64,000 nt of DNA from Accumulibacter sp. (GCA_024235715.1 JACKLW010000005.1:744001-808000); one strand, 5' to 3'; shown: positions 44,601 to 53,217, counted from the first letter of the stretch. The notes: generated from the letters alone by a model not told the origin. A program made the numbers and translations.

Positions 44601-45202
44601 CGCGACAGCGCGAAGCCGTGGATTCCCAGTTCCAGGTATTCCTGGATGTCGGCCGGCGCCAGCACCGGCATCATCAGCGCCTTGAAGACGTGCTCGGTCT
44701 GGTGCGGCAGCGTCGACGACTTGGCGGCGTGGTCGTCGCCGGCAATCGCCAGCACGCCGCCGTACTGCGAAGTGCCCGCGGCGTTGGCGTGACGGAAGAC
44801 ATCGCCGCTGCGGTCGACGCCCGGCCCCTTGCCGTACCACATGGCGAAGACGCCGTCGTAGCTCGCGTTGCGGTCGAGCGTGACCTGCTGCGTGCCCCAT
44901 ACCGCGGTGGCGGCGAGGTCTTCGTTGAGACCTGCCTGGAAGCGGATGTGCTTGGGCTCGAGGAACTTCTTCGCTCGCCAGAATTCGAGGTCGACGTTGC
45001 CGAGCGGCGATCCGCGGTAGCCGCTGATGAAGCCGGCGGTATTCAGTCCGGCGGCTTCGTCGCGCGCCCGCTGCAGCATCGGCAGACGGACCAGCGCCTG
45101 GGTTCCGTTCAGATAGACTCGGCCGCTGGCCAGCGCGTACTTGTCGTCAAGGGACACGGCACGCAGCGCGTCGTGTTCCGCATTGGTCCGGGGTGCGTCC
45201 AT
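41603..45202 (-). CDS. Indolepyruvate ferredoxin oxidoreductase, fused alpha-beta type
   Basis: 1199 residues from ATG 45202, which has GAGGAG about 9 bases upstream. The N-terminal two-thirds is the IorA-like thiamine-diphosphate part (pocket motif GDGTYFHSG, then ILYNDAVAMTGGQP). A ferredoxin-like Cys block follows near residues 645-690 (CEGCGDCSEKSNC, then CNKDFSCIRGFCP). The C-terminal third is IorB-like (GVGGTGVVTIGALL). The enzyme oxidatively decarboxylates aryl or branched 2-oxo acids to acyl-CoA and passes electrons to ferredoxin or a similar acceptor. It lies between the amino-acid dehydrogenase gene and a divergent LysR regulator. Confidence 0.93.
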   Translation of the reverse strand: MDAPRTNAEHDALRAVSLDDKYALASGRVYLNGTQALVRLPMLQRARDEAAGLNTAGFISGYRGSPLGNVDLEFWRAKKFLEPKHIRFQAGLNEDLAATAVWGTQQVTLDRNASYDGVFAMWYGKGPGVDRSGDVFRHANAAGTSQYGGVLAIAGDDHAAKSSTLPHQTEHVFKALMMPVLAPADIQEYLELGIHGFALSRYSGCWVAFKALADTVETSASVNIDPFAVETIIPGDFPLPADGLNLRWPDPPLVQEKRLLHHKLYAALAYCRANHLNRVVIDSPNARLGIVTSGKSYLDVRQALDDLGIDDATAARIGLRLYKVGMVWPLEAEGVRHFAEGLEEILVIEEKRQFLEYQLKEELYNWSESARPRVIGKFDEKGEWSLPHSEWLLPAAGELTPAMIARVIASRIAIYYTSERVAARLAFLEEKEAALARPNRAIARIPHYCSGCPHNTSTRVPEGSRALAGIGCHYMATWISPESTKTFCQMGGEGVAWVGQSPFTGTRHVFANLGDGTYFHSGLLAIRQSIAAGVNITYKILYNDAVAMTGGQPHDGPLSVPIIGRQIAAEGVRRIVVVTDEPEKYSADVGLPKGTPVRHRDELDAVQRELRSVPGTTAIIYDQTCAAEKRRRRKRGKFPDPARRVLINDLVCEGCGDCSEKSNCMSVVAVETEFGRKRSIDQSACNKDFSCIRGFCPSFVTVEGGALRKGKAATPGEGLFAQLPEPALPSTAEPWGMLVTGVGGTGVVTIGALLGMAAHLEGKGVLVLDMAGLAQKGGAVWSHVRIADTQAQLYAARVAAGEANAVIGCDLVVTASDESIAKMRAGLTRVVINRDQSTTSDFVRGFAAQARSGDVVANPDPQFPQDGMEARIADAVGAESADFLEASRLATAIMGDAIATNLFMLGFAWQKGLVPLSRQAILRAIEINATAVASNTTAFQWGRVAAVDMATVLEAAQPAHVPDHHRLSTSVDELIARRQEQLTAYQDAAYAQRYLALVGRVRAAEEALAPGISLLGEAVARAYYKLLAYKDEYEVARLYTDGNFLKGVEAQFEGDYRLVFHLAPPLLAATDATTGELRKRRYGPWMLKAMRMLARLKHLRGGALDVFGRSAERQLDRQLIADYEALIDTLLAGLEAGNHEVAVELASLPEQMRGFGHVRERYVQHARLQQQTLLARFNGEKTSGETQILHHIPSSKAPA

Positions 45203-45280
45203 GTGGCTGTCTCCTCGATGGATCGACTGCTGTCGTTGCACGAGATGATAGGAAAGCGCATCCCTATCGTAAAATCACAA

Positions 45281-45297
45281 ATACAAAGCTCTGGTAT
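45281..45297. promoter_or_regulatory. Possible LysR-type operator
   Basis: ATAC-N9-GTAT dyad in the 106-base gap between the divergent oxidoreductase and LysR genes. The surrounding bases are AT-rich, unlike the rest of the region. Position and symmetry suit a LysR-family binding site, but the spacing is not the classical T-N11-A. Confidence 0.3.
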
Positions 45298-45308
45298 CAA
45301 AAAATCAG

Positions 45309-46214
45309 ATGACAAGCGACGTCACCCTGCGCCAACTCCGTTACTTCGCAGCCGCAGCCGAGAGCGGCCAGTTCTCGCTGGCAGCGGCAAGCATGTTCGT
45401 CTCGCAATCGGCGATCACCAACGCCATCCTGCTGCTTGAAGAGCGGCTCGCCGCAAGACTGTTCGACCGCAAACCGCACGGTGTGTCACTGACCGCCGAG
45501 GGTCAGCGCTTCTACCAGCACGCGCGGCACATTCTCGATTCGCTGCAGGATGCGCTGCGCGAACCGCGCTTGCGCGGCAAGGCGCTGAGCGGCGCGATCC
45601 GCATCGCCGCCACCTACTCGGTGCTGGGCTATTTCCTGCCGCCCCTGTTCGCCCGTTTCCGTGCCCACTACCCGGACATCGATTTCGACCTGCATGACAT
45701 GGGCCGGCGCGAGGTGGAAGCCGCGGTACTCGCGGGCGAACTCGAACTCGGCGTGCTGATCCTCTCCAACGTCGAGAAGCGCGAGCGTTTTGGCCACCAT
45801 GTACTGATGCGCTCGCGCCGCCAGCTATGGGCCGGCGCCGGCCACCCGCTGCTCGCCCAGCCCTACCCCTCGCTGGCCGACATTGCGCAACAGCCGTACA
45901 TCCTGCTCACCGTCGACGAAGGTGAAGAGTCGAATCGCCGTTACTGGGTCGACAGCGGCCTGACGCCGAACATCGCCTTCCGCACCAGCGTAATGGAAGC
46001 GCTGCGCGGGCTTGTCGCACACCGTTTCGGGGTGACCATTCTCAGCGACATGGTCTATCGTCCGTGGTCGCTGGAGGGCAAGCGGATCGAAGCCCGCCCG
46101 ATCCTCGATGCGATTCCGCATCTCGAGGTCGGCCTGATCTGGGCAAGCGACGCCACACTCAGCGACCCTGCGGAGGCGCTGCGCCAGTTCCTGATCCAGG
46201 CCTGCGGCAGCTGA
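45309..46214 (+). CDS. LysR-family transcriptional regulator
   Basis: 301 residues. The N-terminal winged HTH (about 5-65) reads LRQLRYFAAAAESGQFSLAA, then VSQSAITNAI. The effector-binding domain follows (IRIAATYSVLGYFLPPLFAR and onward). It is divergent from the indolepyruvate ferredoxin oxidoreductase gene with a 106-base gap, the usual arrangement for a regulator and its target. The effector might be an aromatic or branched amino acid or its 2-oxo acid; this is inferred from context. Confidence 0.93.
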   Translation: MTSDVTLRQLRYFAAAAESGQFSLAAASMFVSQSAITNAILLLEERLAARLFDRKPHGVSLTAEGQRFYQHARHILDSLQDALREPRLRGKALSGAIRIAATYSVLGYFLPPLFARFRAHYPDIDFDLHDMGRREVEAAVLAGELELGVLILSNVEKRERFGHHVLMRSRRQLWAGAGHPLLAQPYPSLADIAQQPYILLTVDEGEESNRRYWVDSGLTPNIAFRTSVMEALRGLVAHRFGVTILSDMVYRPWSLEGKRIEARPILDAIPHLEVGLIWASDATLSDPAEALRQFLIQACGS

Positions 46215-46308
46215 TGCCGGAACGGCGGCAACGCTGGCGACACGGCCTGGGCCGGTTTGCGTCACAATACCGCCCGTGACCAACAGGCAGTGACGAAAGG
46301 CAGGGGCA

Positions 46309-46770
46309 ATGCGCACGATCGGCAATCTAATCTGGTTCGTCTTTGGCGGCGTGATGATGGGTCTCGCCTGGTGGCTTGCCGGCCTGGTCATGCTGCTGAC
46401 CATCGTCGGCATCCCCTGGGCCAAGGCCAGCTTCGTGATCGGCCAGTTCTCCTTCCTCCCTTTCGGCAAGGAGGCGATCAGCCGCCGGGAGCTTCATCAG
46501 CAGGATGACGTCGGCACCGGCGCGCTGGGCACGGTCGGCAACGTCATCTGGTTCGTTCTGGCCGGAATATGGCTGGCGATCGGCCACCTGGCGTCCGCCC
46601 TGGCCTGCTTGCTGACGATCATCGGAATTCCCTTCGCGATCCAGCATCTGAAACTGGCCGGCATCGCCCTCGCGCCGATCGGCAAGACGATCGTCAGCAG
46701 GGAAATCGCAGCAGCGGCGCGGGCGGCGTCGGCGAGCAGCGAGGTGGCGAACCTGCGCAGCAAGGCTTGA
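46309..46770 (+). CDS. YccF-domain inner-membrane protein
   Basis: 153 residues with two copies of the YccF repeat: GNLIWFVFGG...LLTIVGIPWAK and GNVIWFVLAG...LLTIIGIPFA. Each copy has a pair of hydrophobic helices, so about four membrane segments. YccF proteins are small inner-membrane proteins of unknown function. It stands alone and is convergent with the helicase gene downstream. Confidence 0.9.
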   Translation: MRTIGNLIWFVFGGVMMGLAWWLAGLVMLLTIVGIPWAKASFVIGQFSFLPFGKEAISRRELHQQDDVGTGALGTVGNVIWFVLAGIWLAIGHLASALACLLTIIGIPFAIQHLKLAGIALAPIGKTIVSREIAAAARAASASSEVANLRSKA

Positions 46771-46795
46771 GGCCGTTTCTTGCCCTCTCCTCGCT

Positions 46796-48436
46796 CTACC
46801 CTGAGCGGATACGGGCAAGCAGCTGCACAGCCGATTTCTCGTGCACCACCATCACCAGCTTCATCGTGCTTCTGGTGGCGCCGACGAACAGCTTGCGCAG
46901 CGCCTTGTCATCGAGCACCTCGAAGTCGATCTCGGCGAAGATGATCGCCGGCGCAGCCTGCCCCTTGAAGCGATAGACCGAATCGAGAAGAACGTCGCCT
47001 TCGGCAATCACCGGCTGGCCGAACAGATCGTAATCACCGGTGAAGTGGCGCAGGCTGGTCGGGCCGATGTGATCGAGTGCCGTCAGGCGCGACTCGGCAC
47101 GGCCGTGATAGCTGATGATGGCCACGTCGTGCTTCCTGAAACCGGCCGAATAGCAATGCCTGATGGCGTCCTTGACCCCCCGGAACATGCCGGTCGTATC
47201 GCTGTAGGTGATGAATTCGATTTCTTCGGCAGCGATCGGCGAAGCGGCTTCGATATCGGGATCGCCCGGCAGCAGGGCCTGCAACAGCTGCACGATCGGC
47301 CGCGGACTGCGGTAGTTGCTGCGCGCGTGCAGGGTGATCCAGCCCGGCAGCGACACCGGTGTATGCCCGTAGAGGTTTTGCATCGGGTCCTCGAGCCACA
47401 GCATGCGCGCCTCGGGAGCGGCATGGTGCAGGACGAAATCCCGCCACGCTTCCGGGAAGTCCTGCCCTTCGTCGACGATCAGCGTGTCGAACAGGGATGC
47501 CTCGGTCAGCGGCAGGCCGCTTGCCCGCTCGATCAGTTTATCGAAGGCATCCGGTGCGGAAAAGTCCGCTGTCTCGCCGGCATCGCGCAGGCGCTGATCG
47601 CACAACTGATGAAAGGTGCAGGCCAGCCCGCCTGCCGGAGCGATGCGCGAGAAGTGGTCCGCCAAAGGTCGGTTATAGCAGACATACAGCGGCCGCTTGC
47701 CTGCCGCCAGCGTGGCGCGAAATTCGGCGAGGGCGAGCTGCGTCTTGCCCGAGCCGGCCGTTCCCTTGACCCGCAGTCGGTACGGCGAGAAGTCGAGCTG
47801 TCGCGCCCAGTGCGCAAGGCCGCCGGAAACCCGTGTGACCATGTCGCGGGCGCGTCCCATCAGCGCGCTGACGTCGCTCTCGAGCTGGATCAGGTCGCGC
47901 AGAAAACGGTGGACCCTGGGCGCGGCTGCGGTGTGTTCGCTTGCCGGGAGCAAGGCCTGGATCACCTGGCACAGCTGGGTACGGCGGCAGGCGTCGACGA
48001 TCCGCTCCGGCGCCAGTCCGGCCGTTTCCGGCTGCTTGACCCGGTAGTCGGGACAGAACAGCAGGGCATCGGTATGGACGCGGGGAATATCGCCGCGATT
48101 GGCCAGCTTGCCGCGCAGGGCACTGACCATTCGCGAGATCTGGATCGGCACGCTCTTCGACTTGCCAGGATACTGCTTGACCAGGCCTTCGGCGGTTTCA
48201 TCGAGGAAGCCGCTCTTTTGTTCGATCAGGAGCAGATCGCCGGCGCGATTGACGACCGCGAAATCTATCTCCCCGTATAGCGCGTGGTGCTGCCCGACGT
48301 TCGTCCAATGAACCGCGTGATAGACGGTGTAAGCGTCGGGCAAGCCATCGGCGAGAACTGCGAGCGTCTCGATCTCGCGCTGCGCGGCGCCGCTCACGGA
48401 GAGTTCGCGCCATCCATCGGGTACGATTGCGGCCAT
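46796..48436 (-). CDS. NERD-domain nuclease-like / UvrD-like helicase fusion
   Basis: 546 residues. The N-terminal about 180 residues resemble a NERD (PD-(D/E)xK-like) domain with Glu56, Asp58 (GEIDFAVV) and the E-x-K triad IEQKSG (Glu72, Lys74). A superfamily 1 helicase follows: Walker A GTAGSGKT (225-232), Walker B IVDEGQDF, and C-terminal VYRFKGQAAPAII and FVGATRS motifs. It probably processes DNA in repair or defence. NERD-helicase fusions occur both in housekeeping and in defence loci. It is a single gene, convergent with the YccF gene. Confidence 0.85.
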   Translation of the reverse strand: MAAIVPDGWRELSVSGAAQREIETLAVLADGLPDAYTVYHAVHWTNVGQHHALYGEIDFAVVNRAGDLLLIEQKSGFLDETAEGLVKQYPGKSKSVPIQISRMVSALRGKLANRGDIPRVHTDALLFCPDYRVKQPETAGLAPERIVDACRRTQLCQVIQALLPASEHTAAAPRVHRFLRDLIQLESDVSALMGRARDMVTRVSGGLAHWARQLDFSPYRLRVKGTAGSGKTQLALAEFRATLAAGKRPLYVCYNRPLADHFSRIAPAGGLACTFHQLCDQRLRDAGETADFSAPDAFDKLIERASGLPLTEASLFDTLIVDEGQDFPEAWRDFVLHHAAPEARMLWLEDPMQNLYGHTPVSLPGWITLHARSNYRSPRPIVQLLQALLPGDPDIEAASPIAAEEIEFITYSDTTGMFRGVKDAIRHCYSAGFRKHDVAIISYHGRAESRLTALDHIGPTSLRHFTGDYDLFGQPVIAEGDVLLDSVYRFKGQAAPAIIFAEIDFEVLDDKALRKLFVGATRSTMKLVMVVHEKSAVQLLARIRSG

Positions 48437-48640
48437 GTCGAGTCCAGAAAACGGCGACGGCGGCTGCCGTCGTGGCTACCTTTTACCGCAAGTGGATCCC
48501 AATGGCGAGAAGCACTGCCGTGATTCCCGCTTTCCCACAGCGCCTCGCCCGCAGCTCGCGCAGTTTAGGCCGCGCACACTACTTTCTCGCACACATCGCG
48601 TCCATACTTGTCCGTTCACCCACCATCGAAAGGAACGACC

Positions 48641-48796
48641 ATGACCGTTTGCCCGATTGCCATCGTCGCTGGTTGCCGGAAGTGCCCAGCATTCAAGGTC
48701 TGCCCGCTCAAGACGGTACTCGGCGATCAGCCGAGCGCTCCCGAGCAGGACGCGAAGAGCAGCGAGGCGAAGAAAGAGACAGCTGCCGGGAAGTAG
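48641..48796 (+). CDS. Small Cys-rich protein
   Basis: 51 residues from ATG 48641, with AAGGAACG upstream. Cys4, Cys12, Cys15 and Cys21 are arranged C-x7-C-x2-C-x5-C (CPIAIVAGCRKCPAFKVCP), enough to bind an Fe-S cluster or zinc. The C-terminal half is charged and Lys-rich. No homologous family name is known to me. It lies 63 bases before the next unrecognised gene and may be its partner. Confidence 0.65.
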   Translation: MTVCPIAIVAGCRKCPAFKVCPLKTVLGDQPSAPEQDAKSSEAKKETAAGK

Positions 48797-48859
48797 GAAT
48801 TGCCCGGTTCCCGGCGCCGCGCCTGGCAACGCAGGCCCCTGGCAGGATAGAATTCGCCG

Positions 48860-49372
48860 ATGATAGCGAATCCCATCAGCAACGAGTGTGATGCCGAGGC
48901 CGAACAGCCCGGCGCGGCAAACGAGCCGCGCCTGTGGATCGGCAGCGGCTGGACCGCACGGGTCATCAAGAACGAGGACGGTGAAGGCTGGGCCGTGGAA
49001 ATGATCAAGGACGGCGAGGCCGAGCCGGCGCTGGTCGGGCCGTGGACCATGGGGCGCGACAAGAAGAACCCGAAGCCGCTCGACGTCTCGGCGTTCAACA
49101 CGCTGGTCAAGACCGCCTCGGAAGTCCTGCGCCGCCACGAGCAGCAATTGCACGCCCTGTATCACAAGACGATCACCGTGGACGCGCAGTCGGGGCGGGT
49201 CAAGGTGACGCTGGACATCGTTCCCGACGAGTACGATCCGCACGCCCTGCTCGGCGCCTACGACGACTTCGGTGAGCAACTGGCGCAGGTGCGCGTGCCC
49301 GCAGGCTTCAAGCTGAGCATGCGCAGCGCGAGCGCCTGGATCGACAATGGCTTTTGCAGGCCGAGCCCCTGA
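48860..49372 (+). CDS. Unrecognised conserved-looking cytoplasmic protein
   Basis: 170 residues. No signal peptide or membrane segment. The N-terminal RLWIGSGWTARVIKNEDGEG and VGPWTMGRDKKNPKPLD look like a compact alpha/beta fold; a helix EVLRRHEQQLHALYHK follows. It ends 19 bases before the nuclease-like gene at 49392 and may be its operon partner. Function unknown. Confidence 0.72.
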   Translation: MIANPISNECDAEAEQPGAANEPRLWIGSGWTARVIKNEDGEGWAVEMIKDGEAEPALVGPWTMGRDKKNPKPLDVSAFNTLVKTASEVLRRHEQQLHALYHKTITVDAQSGRVKVTLDIVPDEYDPHALLGAYDDFGEQLAQVRVPAGFKLSMRSASAWIDNGFCRPSP

Positions 49373-49391
49373 GGCTTGGTGGGGCAGCCGA

Positions 49392-50525
49392 TTGCTGAAA
49401 CTCCTGCACACCGCCGACTGGCAGATCGGCAAGCTTTTCGGGCAGTTCGATCGCGACGAAGCGGCGCTGCTCGCCGATGCGCGCTTCAAGGCGGTCGAGC
49501 GCCTGGCGAGGCTGGCCGGCGAACGCGCTGTCGACCTGGTGCTGGTCGCCGGTGACGTCTTCGACGCGCAGGGGGTTGCCGACCGGACGATCCACCGCCT
49601 GTTCAACGCCATGTCCGGGTTTTCGGGCCGCTGGGTGCTGCTGCCGGGAAACCACGACGCGGCGCTCGCAGAGTCCGTGTGGACCCGAGCGCTACGCCTG
49701 CAGGCGGTTCCCGCCAACGTCTCACTGTGCCTGAGCCCCGAGCCGCTGCTTTTCGATGCGCTCGGCGTCGCCATCCTGCCCGCGCCGCTGACCCAGCGCA
49801 ACACCTTCAACGACCTCAGCGAATGGTTCGCCGGCGCCGAGACGCCGTCGGGAATGCTGCGCATTGGCCTGGCGCATGGCAGCGTCCGGGGAATCCTCGC
49901 CGAGGCGATCGACTCGGCCAACCCCATCGCCGCCGGCCGGGCCGAACAGGCAGGCCTCGACTACCTGGCGCTGGGCGACTGGCATGGCACCCGCCAGGTG
50001 GACACCCGCACCTGGTACAGCGGCACGCCGGAAACCGATCGTTTCCGGGCCAACCAGTCTGGCCAGGCCCTGCTCGTCGAACTGGCAGAGCCGGGCGCAC
50101 TGCCCGTGGTGACGCCGCTCGCGACCGGACGCCATCGCTGGCGGACTGACACACTGAGCTTGCAGGTGGCGAGCGACATCGAGCTGGCGCTGCTGCACAT
50201 TTCAGAGCTGGCGACCGACGATGTCGTGCAACTGAGCTTCTCCGGCCAGACCGACCTGGCCGGCCAGCGACGCCTGCGCGCAGCGATCGGGCAAGCGGCG
50301 GGACGGGTTCTCAGCCTGCTCGCCGACTTCTCGGCGCTGCGACTCGAGCCGACCGCCGACGACATCGACGCCCTGCAAGCCGACGGCTATCTCGGCGAAG
50401 TCATCGACGAGCTGCGGGCACAACAGCAGGGAGACGCTGCGGACATCGCCCGCGACGCGCTCACGCTGCTCGCCGGCATTCTCGGCGATCGACGCGCGGA
50501 GTCCGTAGCAGGTGGCGGCGCATGA
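49392..50525 (+). CDS. SbcD/YhaO-like DNA repair exonuclease (metallophosphoesterase)
   Basis: 377 residues from TTG 49392, which begins MLKLLHTADWQIG like the family; ATG 49347 is an alternative that overlaps the previous gene. Metal-binding blocks are D-x-H-like HTADWQIGK, VAGDVFD, LPGNHD, LAHGS and ALGDWH. It is the Mre11-type subunit that trims DNA ends with manganese. The ATPase partner gene overlaps by 4 bases. The C-terminal half after about residue 260 is family-specific and probably contacts the ATPase. Confidence 0.88.
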   Translation: MLKLLHTADWQIGKLFGQFDRDEAALLADARFKAVERLARLAGERAVDLVLVAGDVFDAQGVADRTIHRLFNAMSGFSGRWVLLPGNHDAALAESVWTRALRLQAVPANVSLCLSPEPLLFDALGVAILPAPLTQRNTFNDLSEWFAGAETPSGMLRIGLAHGSVRGILAEAIDSANPIAAGRAEQAGLDYLALGDWHGTRQVDTRTWYSGTPETDRFRANQSGQALLVELAEPGALPVVTPLATGRHRWRTDTLSLQVASDIELALLHISELATDDVVQLSFSGQTDLAGQRRLRAAIGQAAGRVLSLLADFSALRLEPTADDIDALQADGYLGEVIDELRAQQQGDAADIARDALTLLAGILGDRRAESVAGGGA

Positions 50526-53176
50526 AGCTCACGCGCATCCGCATCGAGCAATTCCGGCAGTTTCGCCAGGCGCTCGAAATCAGCGATCTCGACGCCGGCA
50601 TCAACCTGTTCACCGGCCCCAATGAAGCTGGCAAGAGCACCATCGTTGCGGCGCTTCGCGCCGCCTTCTTCGAGCGCCATCGGTCCGGCAGCGTCGACGA
50701 CTTCCGCCCGTGGGGCGACACGTCGGCGTCGCCCAGCGTCGAAGTCGATTTCACCGTCGGCGATCGGCAGTACCGCCTGACCAAGACCTTCCTCAACAGG
50801 AAGCGCTGCGAACTGCAGGCTGGCAGCCGACGCCTGGACGGTGCCGAGGCTGAGGACCATCTCGCCAGCCTGCTCGGCTTTCGCTACGCCGGGCGAGGCG
50901 CCAGCGCCGCCGAGCACTGGGGCATCCCGGGCCTGTTGTGGATCCAGCAGGGTAGCGCACAGGAAGTCCGGGACAGCGTGACGCACGCCACCGACCATCT
51001 GCGCAGCGCCTTGAACGAGTCGCTCGGCGAGGTCGCCAGCAGCGGCGGCGACGAGGTCATCACGACGGTCGAAGCCGCACGCAACGAACTGCTCACGCCG
51101 TCGAAAGCGTCGCCACGCGGGCAATACGCCGAAGCGATCGAGCGCGAGGCTGCCCTGAGCAGCGAAGTCGACACGATCGACGCCGAGATCGCCGGCTACC
51201 GTCAGAAGGTCGATACGCTGGGCGCGCTGCGTCGCGAACACACTGCCGATGAAAACGAGAAGCCGTGGCTGCGCTTCCGCAGGGAATGCCAGGCCGCCAT
51301 CGACAGGCTCGCCGCCATCGAGCGCATCCAGGAAACGCAGGCCAGCGAGAAACTGCGCGCCACGCAGATCGACGGCCGCATCGAGCTGCTGCGCGGGCAG
51401 CTCGACGGCTTCGCCAGCCAAAGGGACGCTGCCGAGGGGCGCGCAGCCGCGCTGGAAAAGGCCCGCCAGGCCCTGTCGGCAAGCGCTGCGCTGGTCGCGC
51501 AGTGGCTTGCGAAACGCGTCGAAACGAGCGCACGTCACGAGGCCGCGCGCGAAGCGCTGCGCCTGGCACGTCTGGACGATACCCGCCACAGCCTGACGCG
51601 CCAGCTCGACGAGAGCAGGCTGAAGACGGAAAGCGCCGCTGCCGCGCTCGCCAAGGCCGAAAGCGAACAGGCCGCTCTGCTCGAACGGCAGCGCCTGGCG
51701 GCTGCCGCGGAGATCAGCACTGCCGACCTGGAGACGCTGCGCGAGCAGCACCGGCAGATCAGGGAACTGCAAATCCGGCAGGCTGCCGCCGCGACCCGGC
51801 TGCGCTTCGAACTCGCCGAGGGCCGGCACATCGAAATCGGCAACGATTCGCTCAGCGGCAGCGGCGAGCGATTGCTTCTCGAAGCGACGGCGATCGAGCT
51901 GCCCGGCTTCGGCAGGCTCGAGATCGCGCCGGGCGGAACGGATCTCGCGCAACTCGGACGCCAGGAAAGCGAAGTGAGCGATCGTCACGCCGCCCTGCTG
52001 CAGAGACTGGGGCTGCCCTCGCTGAAGGACGCCGAAGCGCGCCAGCAGACCTACGCCGAACGACTTGGCGAACTCAAGACCAGCACCGCGACGCTGAAAG
52101 CGCTGGCGCCCAGGGGCGTCGACGCGCTGCGCAGCGAGTTGGCCGGTCAGCAGGCGCGTGTCGGCGAAATGGAAGCCGCACTGCGCCAGTTGCCATCGGC
52201 GGTCGGCGGCACGATCCCACTGCTGCCGGTCGCTGAAGCGGAAGCTGCCGAAGCGGCAGCCGGCAAATCGCTGACCCAGATCAACGACAGCCTGCATCAG
52301 GCGCAGCTCGCCGCAGCCAACGCGCAGACGGCCTGCGAGGCTGCCGAGCGCGAAGTGGCCAGCGCCAGGGCGATCCTCGACTCCCCCGACCGCGCGAGAC
52401 GGGAGGCGACGGCGAATCGTGAGCTGGTCGACGCGCGCGCCGAACAGAGCACCCTGTCGGCGCGCCTGGAAGCACTGCGCAAGCAGGTCAGCGAGGCGCG
52501 TCCCGAGATCCTCAGACAGGACATCGAACGTTTCCGCAAGAGTGCCGAACAGCATGAAAAGGCGTTCAGCGAGAGACGCGACACGCTGCTGCGGCTGGAA
52601 GTCGAGTTGCAGGCAGCCGGTGCGCAGGGCCTGGAAGAGCGCCGCGCCGAGCTGGCGCGCGACCTGGCGCAGGCGCAGCGTCGCGCGCAGGAACTGCGGC
52701 GCCGCGCCAAGGCCCTCGACCATCTCCTGCAGCTGTTGCGCGACAAGCGCCGGGTGCTGACCAGCAAGCTGCAGGCGCCGCTGCAGAAGCATCTCAACCG
52801 TTACCTGCAGTTGCTGTTCCCGCAGGCCAGCCTCGAGATCGACGAGAACCTCAGCCCAGGCCCGCTGACGCGCCGCGGCGCCGGCGGCAGCGAGTCGGGT
52901 GCCTTCGAAGCGCTGAGCTTCGGCGCCCGCGAGCAGATGGGCGTCATCAGCCGCCTGGCCTATGCCGACCTGCTGCAGGAAGCCGGACGTCCGACGCTGC
53001 TCATCCTCGACGACGCACTGGTGCATAGCGACGACGAGCGACTGGCGCAGATGAAGCGGGTGCTCTTCGATGCGGCGACGCGCCACCAGGTCCTGCTCTT
53101 CTCCTGCCATCCGGCGAACTGGCGCGATCTCGGCGTTGGCGCGCGATCGCTGGAGGCGCTGCGGGCGACGGTATGA
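50522..53176 (+). CDS. SbcC/YhaN-like SMC-type ATPase
   Basis: 884 residues. Walker A is GPNEAGKST (32-40), the signature is LSFGAREQMG, and Walker B is LLILDDALVHSDD near residue 830. The middle is long coiled coil rich in Ala, Glu, Arg and Gln. Unlike canonical SbcC/Rad50 there is no CxxC zinc hook anywhere in the coil; it is YhaN-like in this respect. With the SbcD-like protein, whose gene overlaps by 4 bases, it should form an Mre11-Rad50-type complex for DNA end processing. Confidence 0.87.
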   Translation: MKLTRIRIEQFRQFRQALEISDLDAGINLFTGPNEAGKSTIVAALRAAFFERHRSGSVDDFRPWGDTSASPSVEVDFTVGDRQYRLTKTFLNRKRCELQAGSRRLDGAEAEDHLASLLGFRYAGRGASAAEHWGIPGLLWIQQGSAQEVRDSVTHATDHLRSALNESLGEVASSGGDEVITTVEAARNELLTPSKASPRGQYAEAIEREAALSSEVDTIDAEIAGYRQKVDTLGALRREHTADENEKPWLRFRRECQAAIDRLAAIERIQETQASEKLRATQIDGRIELLRGQLDGFASQRDAAEGRAAALEKARQALSASAALVAQWLAKRVETSARHEAAREALRLARLDDTRHSLTRQLDESRLKTESAAAALAKAESEQAALLERQRLAAAAEISTADLETLREQHRQIRELQIRQAAAATRLRFELAEGRHIEIGNDSLSGSGERLLLEATAIELPGFGRLEIAPGGTDLAQLGRQESEVSDRHAALLQRLGLPSLKDAEARQQTYAERLGELKTSTATLKALAPRGVDALRSELAGQQARVGEMEAALRQLPSAVGGTIPLLPVAEAEAAEAAAGKSLTQINDSLHQAQLAAANAQTACEAAEREVASARAILDSPDRARREATANRELVDARAEQSTLSARLEALRKQVSEARPEILRQDIERFRKSAEQHEKAFSERRDTLLRLEVELQAAGAQGLEERRAELARDLAQAQRRAQELRRRAKALDHLLQLLRDKRRVLTSKLQAPLQKHLNRYLQLLFPQASLEIDENLSPGPLTRRGAGGSESGAFEALSFGAREQMGVISRLAYADLLQEAGRPTLLILDDALVHSDDERLAQMKRVLFDAATRHQVLLFSCHPANWRDLGVGARSLEALRATV

Positions 53177-53202
53177 GAAAGCGGTGCTTTCGGCATGAAA
53201 AC

Positions 53203-53217
53203 CATCATCAAATGATG
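53203..53217. promoter_or_regulatory. Palindrome at the vapBC promoter
   Basis: CATCAT-CAA-ATGATG perfect inverted repeat just ahead of a TATGAT -10-like box (53219-53224) and 35 bases before the vapB start. VapBC complexes repress their own promoter through such palindromes, so this is a good candidate operator. Confidence 0.5.

Noticed and set aside
41630-45439. 1269-codon open frame on the plus strand
   Set aside because: It is exactly antisense to the indolepyruvate ferredoxin oxidoreductase gene, has no recognisable domain, and such long shadows are expected in GC-rich DNA.
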